Source of the DNA: CAJXJP01 sp963926055
Lineage (GTDB): Bacteria; Patescibacteriota; Gracilibacteria; BD1-5; UBA6164
Assembly: GCA_963926055.1 (NCBI GenBank)
Contig: CAWUVK010000001.1
Coordinates: 62,001 to 126,000, forward strand
Direction: 5' to 3'
Length of the DNA stretch: 64,000 nucleotides
The notes under the pieces are model-generated. The model was not told the DNA's origin and did not search any database. It saw nothing but the letters and a program-made list of their open reading frames with translations. The translations under genes were made by a program, and so were the position numbers. Shown here one piece after another: positions 54,550-63,263 of this stretch. The number at the start of each line of letters is the position of its first letter. Position 1 is the first letter of the stretch.

Positions 54550-55323
54550 TTATTCTATTGTTACAAACGTTTCATTTTTAGTTCAATTTTTCCCTGTATA
54601 AAATACATTTATTCATCCAAAATCTAGTTCAAAATCATAAATTATTTTATCACAAGTATTGTAAAATAACCATTTTTCTTCTCATTGATTATCTGTCATT
54701 TTTAATCAACCATTACACGCATCTCAATTTGGCTCATAGCTAGTATAGCTTCATGAATTCCCAGTTTTTGTAATAGTTGTAAATTCTGGATCTATTTTTT
54801 GCTCCTCTGTTTTGTCTCAATTATCTTCTGTTTGAGTTTCTCATGAATAATTTTGTTTATCTTCTATTTCTTCATTTTGATTATCTTCCTCTTCTTTCTT
54901 GTCATTATTTTCATCATTATTTTCTTTATCAACTTGTTCATCTGCAGTGTCTCATGTAGAAGTTTCTTCTTCTTCTTCTTCTTCTTCTTCTTCTTCTTCT
55001 TCTTCTTCTTGTGGTTTTATAGCATGTTTATATTCAAGTACTGGACCGTAGTTATCGTTGTACCTTTCAAGTGTTTTTTGGATTTCTCATTTATAATCAA
55101 TAGACTCTTGTGCTAAAAATGCTTGAAGTGCTTTTGAAATATCGTCTTGAGAAGTATTTTTTATTTCGTCTAATGTGTCTTCAGCTGCTTGGATTGAACC
55201 AGAATTTGTATCTCATTGCACTTGAATTTCTCAACTTGAAGTTGTTTGATTATTTTGAATATTTTGATTTCCACATGAACTTATAAAAATACATACGAAT
55301 AATAGAGTTAAAAACTTTTTCAT
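54550..55323 (-). CDS. Lipoprotein with polyglutamate tract
   Basis: 257 residues. Signal peptide MKKFLTLLFVCIFISSC with lipobox ISSC, lipidated Cys17. Helical region to about 105, then 15 consecutive Glu, then a very acidic D/E/N/Q linker, then a folded C-terminal domain of about 70 residues with two Cys (DACNGGLKM, YNTCDKI). TGA glycines throughout. No family recognised; it could be a surface-exposed display protein. Confidence 0.8.
54964..55008. repeat. Trinucleotide microsatellite (15 x GAA on the minus strand)
   Basis: Perfect 45-nt TTC/GAA run in frame in the lipoprotein gene, encoding Glu15. Slippage would alter linker length without a frameshift. Confidence 0.95.
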
Positions 55324-55391
55324 TTATAATTTCTTTTTTAAAATTAATCTACCAAACTATTTTATGAAAAAATAAAATAATTCAATAGGAA

Positions 55392-55426
55392 ATAAAAAAA
55401 GCCCTATTTTACTAGCGCTTTTTGTT
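55392..55426 (-). terminator. Terminator overlapping the TAG stop
   Basis: Minus strand: AAAAAGC-G-CTA pairs with TAG-G-GCTTTTT around GTAAAA, with one G-G mismatch. Confidence 0.7.
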
Positions 55427-56015
55427 TTTCTTCAGAGAGTTCACTTAAAAATTTAAGAAACTTTTCAGTTTGCTTAAAATTCAAAGGACCAATCTCTTCA
55501 ATTTTTTCAAGTTGAATATTGCCATGAACACCATTTTTTCCATGTTCGATATGATATTCATGTTTAATGCCAAACTCATGCAAGAGCTCATTATTATGTT
55601 GTATATCCATTTGTACATAATAGATATATTTTGGACAAATATTTTCTATGCATTTTGTTGGAGGTCCAGCATAATAATGTAGAGTAAAAGAAACATCTTG
55701 CTTCATAAATCTTCCACTAGTATTTGGGTGAATATTTTTACTTTCGAGTAATTCAATTAAACTCTCGAAATATTTCCCATTACATTGCTGAATTTTAGGT
55801 ATTCCTCCGATACACTTAAAATCATAATATAATGGCACTTCGCTTTGTTCTAGCTTTTGAGATAAATTAAGCTGGGCTTTTTTTGTTTCTGCCGATTTAC
55901 TATCATTCATCACAAATTCGTATAATACTATTATAGAAATAATAGCTATTACACAAAAAACACCAGCTTTTACAGCAAATATTTTTTCAGATCTAGAGAG
56001 TCTAAATACGCTCAT
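55404..56015 (-). CDS. Membrane-anchored hypothetical protein, free of TGA codons
   Basis: 203 residues. Short basic N-terminus, one membrane helix (AGVFCVIAIISIIVLYEFV, 17-35), then an extracytoplasmic domain with four Cys (CIGG, QQCN, TKCIENIC) and several His. All 11 glycines are GGN and the stop is TAG, unlike its neighbours. A strong Shine-Dalgarno AGGAAAG precedes ATG. The pattern hints at a foreign or recently acquired gene. No family recognised. Confidence 0.7.
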   Translation of the reverse strand: MSVFRLSRSEKIFAVKAGVFCVIAIISIIVLYEFVMNDSKSAETKKAQLNLSQKLEQSEVPLYYDFKCIGGIPKIQQCNGKYFESLIELLESKNIHPNTSGRFMKQDVSFTLHYYAGPPTKCIENICPKYIYYVQMDIQHNNELLHEFGIKHEYHIEHGKNGVHGNIQLEKIEEIGPLNFKQTEKFLKFLSELSEEKQKALVK

Positions 56016-56052
56016 AATCTTTCCTCATTTCAAAAATGTAATTTATTTATAA

Positions 56053-56096
56053 CTAAAAAAGTAAAAAAATCAAATACGATTTTTTTACTTTTTTTT
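56053..56096 (-). terminator. tlyA terminator
   Basis: Stem AAAAAGTAAAAAAATC / GATTTTTTTACTTTTT, 6-nt loop; it overlaps the tlyA stop. Confidence 0.85.
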
Positions 56097-56804
56097 CAAT
56101 TGAATAAATATTTCTTCGTTTCATGATTCTCATTTGAGTTGAGATTTTTCAACAGCGAGTATTTGTAATCATTTAGCTCTACAAATATCTAGAAAATTAT
56201 TAAGTTCTCTGATAGTATATTTCTCATCTTTTACAACTCATTTTCTTGTAACATGGTTTTGTCAGACTTCAAATTGTGGTTTAAATAATAAATAACATAA
56301 AGTACTTTCTCAAATAAAATTTATTACAGAATCTAAAATCAAATCTAATTTAATAAAACTTACGTCACAAGTGATAATGTTTATTTGTTCTGGTAGAAAT
56401 TTTAAATCTCTTATATCTGTATTTTCCAGTGAAACTATTTTTTCATTATTTCTGAGTATTTTATGAAGCTGAGATGTTCAAACATCTACTGCATAAATTT
56501 TTGCTATATTTTCTTCGAGTAAAATCTGACAAAATCACCCTGTACTACTTCCGATATCTAATGCAATTTTATTTTCCATATTTTGAGGAAAATGTTCAAG
56601 AAATCATTTTAATTTCATGGCACTTCTAGCTACATATTTTGATTCTTGTGTTTGAGAAATTTCTACTACATCAGTTTCTTTTATTATAAATCCAGTTTTA
56701 GTTATTTCTTGGTTATTTACTATAATTGCTCAAGCTTTTATCATGGCTTGTGATTTATTTCTACTTAATTGTGTATTTTCAGCTACATATTGATCTAATC
56801 TCAT
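56085..56804 (-). CDS. tlyA: TlyA-family rRNA methyltransferase (S4 + FtsJ domains)
   Basis: 2'-O-methylates rRNA in characterised members. 239 residues. S4 RNA-binding domain at 1-60 (MRLDQYVAENTQLSRNKSQA). Rossmann part with KLKGFLEHF, ALDIGSSTGGFCQILL (motif I), VDVGTSQLHKIL, and LLFKPQFEVGQ (K of the K-D-K-E tetrad). Glycines of motif I are partly TGA. The DUF805 gene overlaps its start by 10 nt. Confidence 0.9.
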
Positions 56805-57157
56805 TTTTTTTCTATTTTTTTAATTATTTTTGTTGGATGTTTCCCATAAATATTTTTTCATTTATTTCATTTTTTTATAAATAAATAAAATATAAATCAA
56901 GGGATAAGTATTTGCAATAATAACAACCATCAACTATGTCAGATATCATGCAATCTAGAAGTCATTGCACTTATAGATGTAATAACTAAATACATAAATA
57001 TAGCAAATGCGAAATTATTATTTATATATCACAAGTGACTTAAGTAATAAATTGTAATAATAGATATTAGAATAATTAATTGAAATATACAAAAAAATCT
57101 TCTTCACATTCTGTTATGTTGTAATAATACTTGTATTTTCTTTATTTCTTTTGCCAC
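56795..57157 (-). CDS. DUF805-like membrane protein
   Basis: 120 residues from GTG 57157 (an in-frame TAA lies just upstream). Three to four membrane helices. RLHDIGHSGWLLLLQILIPG is the family signature (RLHDxGxSGWW), and GKNIYGKHP is the typical end. Only visible with TGA as Gly, and the signature's two Gly are TGA. Ends in TAG overlapping tlyA by 10 nt; role unknown. Confidence 0.8.
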
Positions 57158-57369
57158 TTTTTGTTATTTATTTTTATATTTTATTAATTATAGAAAAATA
57201 TTTTTTTATTTCAAGAAATAAAAAAAAGACTCATTAATAGTTTATCTTTTTTATAAATACCTAAATATGTTATATTCTTGAATATATAATTCATGTTAAT
57301 AATTATTTTATTATAAAATTTATCTTCCTATTTTTCAAAAAATATATACACTTATTAAAATAATTTTTA

Positions 57370-59613
57370 ATGAGAAGAATAGTGCAACTAAATCCGAAAC
57401 AAGAAGAAGCAAAAAATAAAGTTGAATGACCCCTTTTGATTATTGCGTGAGCCTGATCTGGGAAAACAGCAACTTTGACTCAAAGAGTTAATTATATGAT
57501 TGCTGAAAAAAATATCCCTGCAAACTCTATTATGATGGTGACTTTTACCAATAAAGCTGCACGTGAGATGAAACAAAGAGTTAGTGATAGAATCTGAGTT
57601 GAAGCTCCAAGATGAATGTATCAAAGATGAAATTTTCCACTTATTGGGACATTTCATTCGATTTGAATATTTATTTTAAAAGAAGTTTTAAATAATTTTT
57701 CAGCAGACGAATTAAATATCTGATTAAGAAAAGATTTTGTTATTTATGATGAAACTGATAAATTATCAGTTTTAAAATGAATTCTAAAAAATGAATTATT
57801 ATTAGATGAAAAAGAATATCCAGCTAGGCAAATTGCATTTTATATTTCAAATGCAAAAAATGCTCTTATTACTGCTACATGATATGAAAAAGAAGTCGAT
57901 AGTGCGTTAAAAGAAGTAGTTTTCAAAGCATACTTACGTTATGAAAAAAATTTGACAAATAATAATGCTATTGATTTTGACGATATTTTAGTAAAAGCAT
58001 TATGAGTATTAAGGATTCCTAAAATTCTTGATCAATATCAAGAAAGATATAAATATTTGATGGTTGATGAATATCAAGATACAAATGCTCCTCAATATGA
58101 AATTGTTAAGTTATTAGCACATAGATATAGAAATTTGGCTGTTGTTTGAGATGATGCACAATCAATTTATTCTTGGAGAGGAGCTGATATGACAAATATT
58201 ATAAATTTCAGAAAAGATTATCCAGATGCTTTGATTGTAAAACTAGAACAAAATTATCGTTCAACAAAAAATATTATTGCAGGTGCTAATTGAGTTATTG
58301 CTAAAAATAATTCTTGAATAAAAAAAGAACTTTGGACTGATAATATTCAGGGTGAAAAAATACAATATATTGAAGCTCCAGATGATAAAACAGAAGCAAG
58401 TATTATTGCAAAAATAATAAAAGATAAGTGAGAAAATTATTCTCAAAATCTTATTTTATATAGAACTAATGCTCAATCTCGTCAATTGGAAGAAGCTCTT
58501 ATGATAAAGGGAATTCCGTACAGAGTAGTGTGAGGTCAAAAATTTTATGATAGAAAAGAAATAAAAGATTTACTTTGATATTTACGTGTGATTTTTAATC
58601 AAAATGACGTAGTAAGTATGAAAAGAGTTATAAATACTCCACCAAGAAAAATTTGAGCGAAATCTATTCAAACGCTTGATAAATATAAAGAATCATTTGA
58701 ATTAAATTATCCTGATTTAATTGAAAATTTAGATGAAATAGAAGAGATAAAACCAGCTGCAAGAAAAGCAATTATGTGATTTGGAGAATTATTTTCTGGA
58801 CTCGTACACGCAAGTACACAATTAGTAGTTTCAGAATTAATTTTAAGTATCAGAAAACATATTGATTATGATGAATATATCACCAATGGTTTATCAAATG
58901 AAGAAGCAACAGCAAAAAAAGAAAATATGGATGAACTTATTACTGTAGCATCACAATACAATGGTATGGAGCCAAGAGAATCTTTGGGACAATTCCTTGA
59001 AGAAGTTGCGTTAATAACTGATATGGATACAAAAGATGATAGGGAAGAATATGTAACTCTCATGACAATCCATACTTCTAAATGACTCGAAGAAAAAAGA
59101 GTATTTCTCACATGAGTAGAAGAAAATATTTTCCCAAGCTTTAGAAGCGCAAGTGATACTCATGCACTTGAAGAAGAACGTAGACTTATGTATGTTGCAA
59201 TGACAAGAGCTCGCGAAGAATTATTTATTTCTCGCGCAAAAGAACGTTTTGTCTTTGGTGACTATTCACATAATTGACCTTCACGTTTCCTTAATGAAAT
59301 TATTCCAGAAACAATGGAAAATTATGATATTTCAGATTTTGTTAAATCATCTAGTTGATTTTTTAACTCATTTTGATCAAGTTCTTGATGATCAGACTTT
59401 AGTTTTTCAACACTTTGAGTAGATACAAAACCTAAAATTAAAGCAGTGGCAAATAACAATGTAGAAGATTTTTCAAGATGAGATAAAGTTTCACATCCAA
59501 AATTCGGATCATGAATTATTACTTCATTAAATTGAGAACTTGCTGAAATAGCATTTTCGTCTGCATGAATTAAAAAAATGAATATTAAAATTGCCCCAGT
59601 GAGAAAAATATAA
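57370..59613 (+). CDS. uvrD: UvrD/PcrA-type DNA helicase
   Basis: Superfamily 1A 3'-5' helicase for repair and fork clearing. 747 residues. Q-motif LNPKQEEA, Walker A IIAGAGSGKTATLTQRV with AGAG encoded through two TGA (57448-57456), motif II LMVDEYQDTN, motif III VVGDDAQSIYSWRGA, motif IV LEQNYRST, motif V TIHTSKGLE, motif VI EERRLMYVAMTRARE. C-terminal Gly/Ser-rich linker, then GDKVSHPKFGSGII, the PcrA Tudor-like end. UvrD and PcrA cannot be separated. Confidence 0.96.
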
Positions 59614-59726
59614 TTTATAAGAACACCAAATATTTTTATCTATATTATTTTTCTAATCCATCACAAGTTGGTAAAATTAATTCACTTATATGGATTGTGA
59701 ATTGTAATATTCATTACTAATTTTAT
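59614..59726. other. Intergenic stretch with no supported feature
   Basis: AT-rich sequence between uvrD and its terminator. No open frame of interest on either strand, no RNA fold I could support beyond the terminator. Confidence 0.5.
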
Positions 59727-59762
59727 AAAGAAAAACTGATTTTTATCAGTTTTTCTTTTTGT
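59727..59762 (+). terminator. Terminator
   Basis: Stem AAAGAAAAACTGAT / ATCAGTTTTTCTTT, loop TTTT. Confidence 0.9.
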
Positions 59763-59812
59763 TTCAAATATTTTTTCAGTATTATGAAAAATATTAATTT
59801 TTTCGTGCAAAT

Positions 59813-61168
59813 ATGTTTGAATATATTCTTCTAATTTTGGTATTTTTATTACCAATTTGTTATCGATTTCAGTTCTTTTTTAAGTTTTTTGAAAATAAAA
59901 AACAGTTTCAATTTAAAAAAGATTATAGAAATATTTTTCATTTATTTAGTATTATTGAAATATTCTTATTATTGATGAGTTTTTTAATTTTATTACAAAG
60001 TGCATTTGAAATAATTATATTTAATTTAGTATTTTATTTTGGAATTATTTCTAATATTTTTATTTTGTGAAAAATATTAAGAAAAAAAATAATTTTTCCA
60101 TTAGAGAAAAAAAACATAAATAAATTACATTTATATAATTTTATAATATTATTTTTTATAATTATAGAATTATATTTACTTTTATTTTTATGATTTAAAA
60201 GTTATATTTACTTTTATTTATTATGAATATTATTATTTACACCAATTATTTCATATATAATTATTCAATTATTTTTTAGAAAAATACTTATGAAAAAAAC
60301 TGTTATTTTAACTTGATGACCAGGTTTAGAAAGAGATATAGCTATCAAAAGTGCAAAATTTTTTGAAGAAAATTTATGATGTGATTTTGATAAATATATT
60401 TTACCAGATCAATTAGAAGAATTTATAAATAATAAAGATAAGTATAATTTAGCTATTCCTGTTTTTCATTGAGAATATTGAGAAGATGGTCAAGTATTTT
60501 CATTGCTAAATACTTTAAATATACCTCATAGTTTTTCTGATTATAAAACTCATGCGCTGTGTTTGGATAAAGAAAAAACAAATATTTTAGTCTATCAACT
60601 AGGTATAAAAATACCTTTTCAATATATTGCACAACATAATCAAGAATTCCCAGAAAAATATCCAGTTATTATGAAACCAAATAATGGTTGAAGTTCGTTT
60701 CATACGTATAAAATAAATGATTCTCAAGAATTTTATGATTGTTTTGAAAAAACAAGAAAAGATCTAAAAGATGAAATTTTAATACAAGAATTTATTATTT
60801 GAGATGAATATAGTGTTCCAGTAGTAGATTGAGAAATATTACCAATTATGAAAGTAGAAAAACAAGATAATTCTCAACTTTTTGATTATAATTCAAAATA
60901 TGAATCTGAAGATAAAATGAAAGAAACTTTTCCTGAAATTGATGAAAATTTAAAAAGTATTTTAGAAAAAAATACACAAAAAATATATAATTATTTTTCA
61001 ATTAAATGAATGTCTAGAATTGATTATTTAATCAAAGATGATGAAGTATATTTTCTTGAAATAAATACTATTCCTGGTATGACCGAAGGAAGTATTTTAC
61101 CAAAATCGTGGAAATTGACTGGGAGAAGTTTTGAAGAATTAGTAGAAAAAGTTACAAAAATATATTAA
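59813..61168 (+). CDS. ddl: Membrane domain fused in frame to D-alanine-D-alanine ligase
   Basis: 451 residues as one uninterrupted frame. Residues 1-159 are very hydrophobic with 5-6 predicted membrane helices and a short basic loop (ENKKQFQFKKDYRN). From Met160 (ATG 60290) a complete ATP-grasp ligase follows: LTGGPGLERDIA, PVFHGEYGEDG, YPVIMKPNNGGSS, and FLEINTIPGMTEGS with metal ligands. Ddl makes the D-Ala-D-Ala end of peptidoglycan precursors and is normally soluble, about 300 residues. An alternative is two proteins with internal initiation at 60290. The ligase identity is firm, the fusion probable. Confidence 0.82.
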
Positions 61169-61185
61169 TTAATAATTTTTTCATT

Positions 61186-61524
61186 ATGTGAGAATTAACA
61201 TGGGATCAATTTCAAATGGTAGAACTCAGATCGGGAACAATTATTGAAGTAGAAAATTATCCAGAAGTAAGAAATCCATCCTATAAAATAACAGTAGACT
61301 TTTGAGAAAAAATTTGAATTAAAAAAACCAGTGCACAAGTCACTGATTTATATTCGATAGAAGATTTAATTTGAAAGCAAATCACAGCAGTAATAAATTT
61401 CCCAAAAAAGCAAATAGGGAAGTTTATGTCAGAATTTTTACTTGTATGATTTATACAAAAAGATTCAACTGTTGTACTCGCAGTTCCAGATAAAAAAATT
61501 GATAATTGATTACGTTTATGATAA
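61186..61524 (+). CDS. csaA: CsaA-like tRNA-binding-domain protein
   Basis: 112 residues, an OB fold of the MetRS-C/Trbp111 type. VELRSGTIIEVENYPEVRNP then GIKKTSAQVTDLY, KQITAVINFPKKQIGKFMSE and LLVGF, VVLAVPDKKIDNGLRLG follow the CsaA family through its length. Binds tRNA or acts as export chaperone in Bacillus. Ends with TGA-TAA, where TGA is the last Gly codon. Confidence 0.92.
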
Positions 61525-61555
61525 AAAAAGTCTACTGTGGTAGACTTTTTTGTTG
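61522..61555. terminator. Bidirectional terminator
   Basis: Stem AAAAAGTCTAC / GTAGACTTTTT, loop TGTG; it includes the csaA stop and abuts the next minus-strand stop. Confidence 0.9.
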
Positions 61556-61906
61556 TAAAATAAATTTCCTAATAGATTCTTCAAAATTATTATCTATTGG
61601 AATAGTTATTTTTTTCTCATCAATTACAAATACAGTTTTTTTTGTATTATCTAATATAAATGAGAGATTAATGGACGGATATATTGTTTTATATATATGT
61701 CTATGTAGAGCATTATTTACTTGAAAATCTGCTTCTTTTGAAGCATTAAGATTATTTTTTAGTAAAATTTTGTCGATTGTTTCGATTATAAAAATATTAT
61801 CATTTATTAATTTTTGGTTCATTTTACCTTTAACTGTATATTTTTTAACCAAAATATATAAAGTTGAAAATATAAATGCCATTAAAGCTATAAAAAAAAT
61901 ATTCAT
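61532..61906 (-). CDS. Small membrane-anchored hypothetical protein
   Basis: 124 residues. N-terminal helix (IFFIALMAFIFSTLYILV), then a soluble domain with no cysteine and just one Gly (GGN). No TGA codon. Shine-Dalgarno AAGGA 8 nt before ATG. No family recognised. Confidence 0.65.
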   Translation of the reverse strand: MNIFFIALMAFIFSTLYILVKKYTVKGKMNQKLINDNIFIIETIDKILLKNNLNASKEADFQVNNALHRHIYKTIYPSINLSFILDNTKKTVFVIDEKKITIPIDNNFEESIRKFILQQKSLPQ

Positions 61907-61970
61907 AACTTTTATCCTTTTTTTATGAATGAATGTAAAATTATTATAATATATAAAAATTAAATGTCAA

Positions 61971-62001
61971 AAAAACTCACTAATTTTAGTGAGTTTTTTG
62001 T
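61971..62001 (-). terminator. Terminator of the SPFH gene
   Basis: Stem AAAAAACTCACTAA / TTAGTGAGTTTTTT. Confidence 0.9.
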
Positions 62002-62003
62002 TT

Positions 62004-62969
62004 TTACATAATATCGCTTCCTGAAACAAGTTTACTGGCTCTTTCTCCAGTTCTCCCTTCTAAATCTTCATTTAAATAAATAAGTTTAGAATTTTCTTGA
62101 GAACCAATATTTCCTAAAGTTTCAATTCTTGAAGAATCAAGTAAAAATTGTAATACTTTTTCAGCATTAAGTGTATTATCACTCATTTTGATCATATCCA
62201 CAGATTCTTTAAACCCTTCAGCAATTTTCATTCTTTGTCCAGCCATACCTTCACCAAGTAAGATTTTTGATTCTTTTTCAGCTTCAGCTTCTTTTACTTG
62301 CATGATTTTTTTAGCTTCAGCTTCATTTAATGCAGCTTCTTTTAACTTTTCAGTTTCTACAATTTTATTCATCGCTTGCATAACTGTTCCTTCTAATTTT
62401 ACATCTCTGACTTGAATTGAGTCCAGTGTATAACCAAAAGTAGCTAATTTAATTCTTAGTCTAGATTCAATAACTTCACCGATTTCTTCTCTTTTTGCAA
62501 AGATATTTTTATGTGTAAAAGTAACCATCATTGCTCTTAATTGTTCATCAATAGTCGCTCTCATCATTGTTTTAGGATCATCAATATTGTAGAGAGATTT
62601 ATAAATATTTCATTCTTCAGTTCAGTTTTTATCATCACTTACATAATAAATAACATTTAAACCGATATAACCTGTTACATTATCTCCTGTAATACCTTCA
62701 ACTTCAACAGGGAAGTTTCTTCTGTATAAAACTTGATTTTTTGTCCATTCTAAAAATGGAATAATGAAATGGAAACCAGGTCTTAAAATTCTGTTAAATT
62801 TCCCCATAAATTCTACAGCTCTTACTGTATTTGGAGTAACAATTTTTATTGAAAGTGCAATTAAAATTACATCAAAAATAGCAGCAATAGCTAACATTGT
62901 GATATCTCCTGATAAAATAGCAATTACAGGAACTAATACCAATAATATTGGAACAATAAATCTAATCAT
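62004..62969 (-). CDS. SPFH/Band 7 (stomatin/prohibitin-like) membrane protein
   Basis: 321 residues. Two N-terminal hydrophobic segments (about 2-20 and 24-44), then the Band 7 domain (VTPNTVRAVEFMGKFNRILR then PGFHFIIPFLE ... LRAMMVTFTHKNIFAKREEI ... IQVRDVKLEGTVMQAMNKIVETE). A long Ala/Glu coiled coil (EAALNEAEAKKIMQVKEAEAEKES) follows. Organises membrane microdomains in other bacteria. Only two TGA codons, both in DKNGTEEGNIYK. Confidence 0.92.
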
Positions 62970-63059
62970 AATTTTTTAATTAAATATAAACATTTTTTAT
63001 TATAATATTTTTTTTGGATTTATACAAATTAAATATTATTTTATTTTGAGTTTTTTATT

Positions 63060-63167
63060 ATGAGATTATATTTCTTATATTTTATTAGGAATATTTTATT
63101 GGTAATTTGAGTTATTATCATTAACTCTAAAATTTTAAATGCTATTCTTTTCAAAAATTATTTTTAA
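63060..63167 (+). CDS. Possible 35-residue membrane peptide
   Basis: MRLYFLYFIRNILLVIGVII then a short polar end; one predicted helix with one TGA Gly. ATG 63060, TAA 63167, followed within a few nt by a terminator hairpin, which makes a small monocistronic unit plausible. No Shine-Dalgarno. Confidence 0.35.
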
Positions 63168-63170
63168 ATA

Positions 63171-63202
63171 AATAAAAAACGTGATTATACCGTTTTTTAT
63201 TT
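63171..63202 (+). terminator. Terminator
   Basis: Stem AATAAAAAACG / CGTTTTTTATT, loop of 8-9 nt. Confidence 0.75.
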
Positions 63203-63206
63203 ATTA

Positions 63207-63234
63207 TTTGAAATTATTTATTCATCATTATACT
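63207..63234 (+). promoter_or_regulatory. Candidate promoter of the epimerase gene
   Basis: TTTGAA at 63207-63212, 16-nt spacer, TATACT at 63229-63234; leader of about 23 nt. Confidence 0.5.
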
Positions 63235-63263
63235 AATGTAAAATATATTTATTACACACTTTT

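Noticed and set aside
54853..55116. 87-codon Phe-rich frame
   Set aside because: Antisense shadow of the Glu-rich lipoprotein gene; the Phe run is the GAA repeat read on the other strand.
62188..62415. 75-codon plus-strand frame
   Set aside because: Antisense to the coiled coil of the SPFH gene; Ala/Glu repeats give open frames on the reverse strand.
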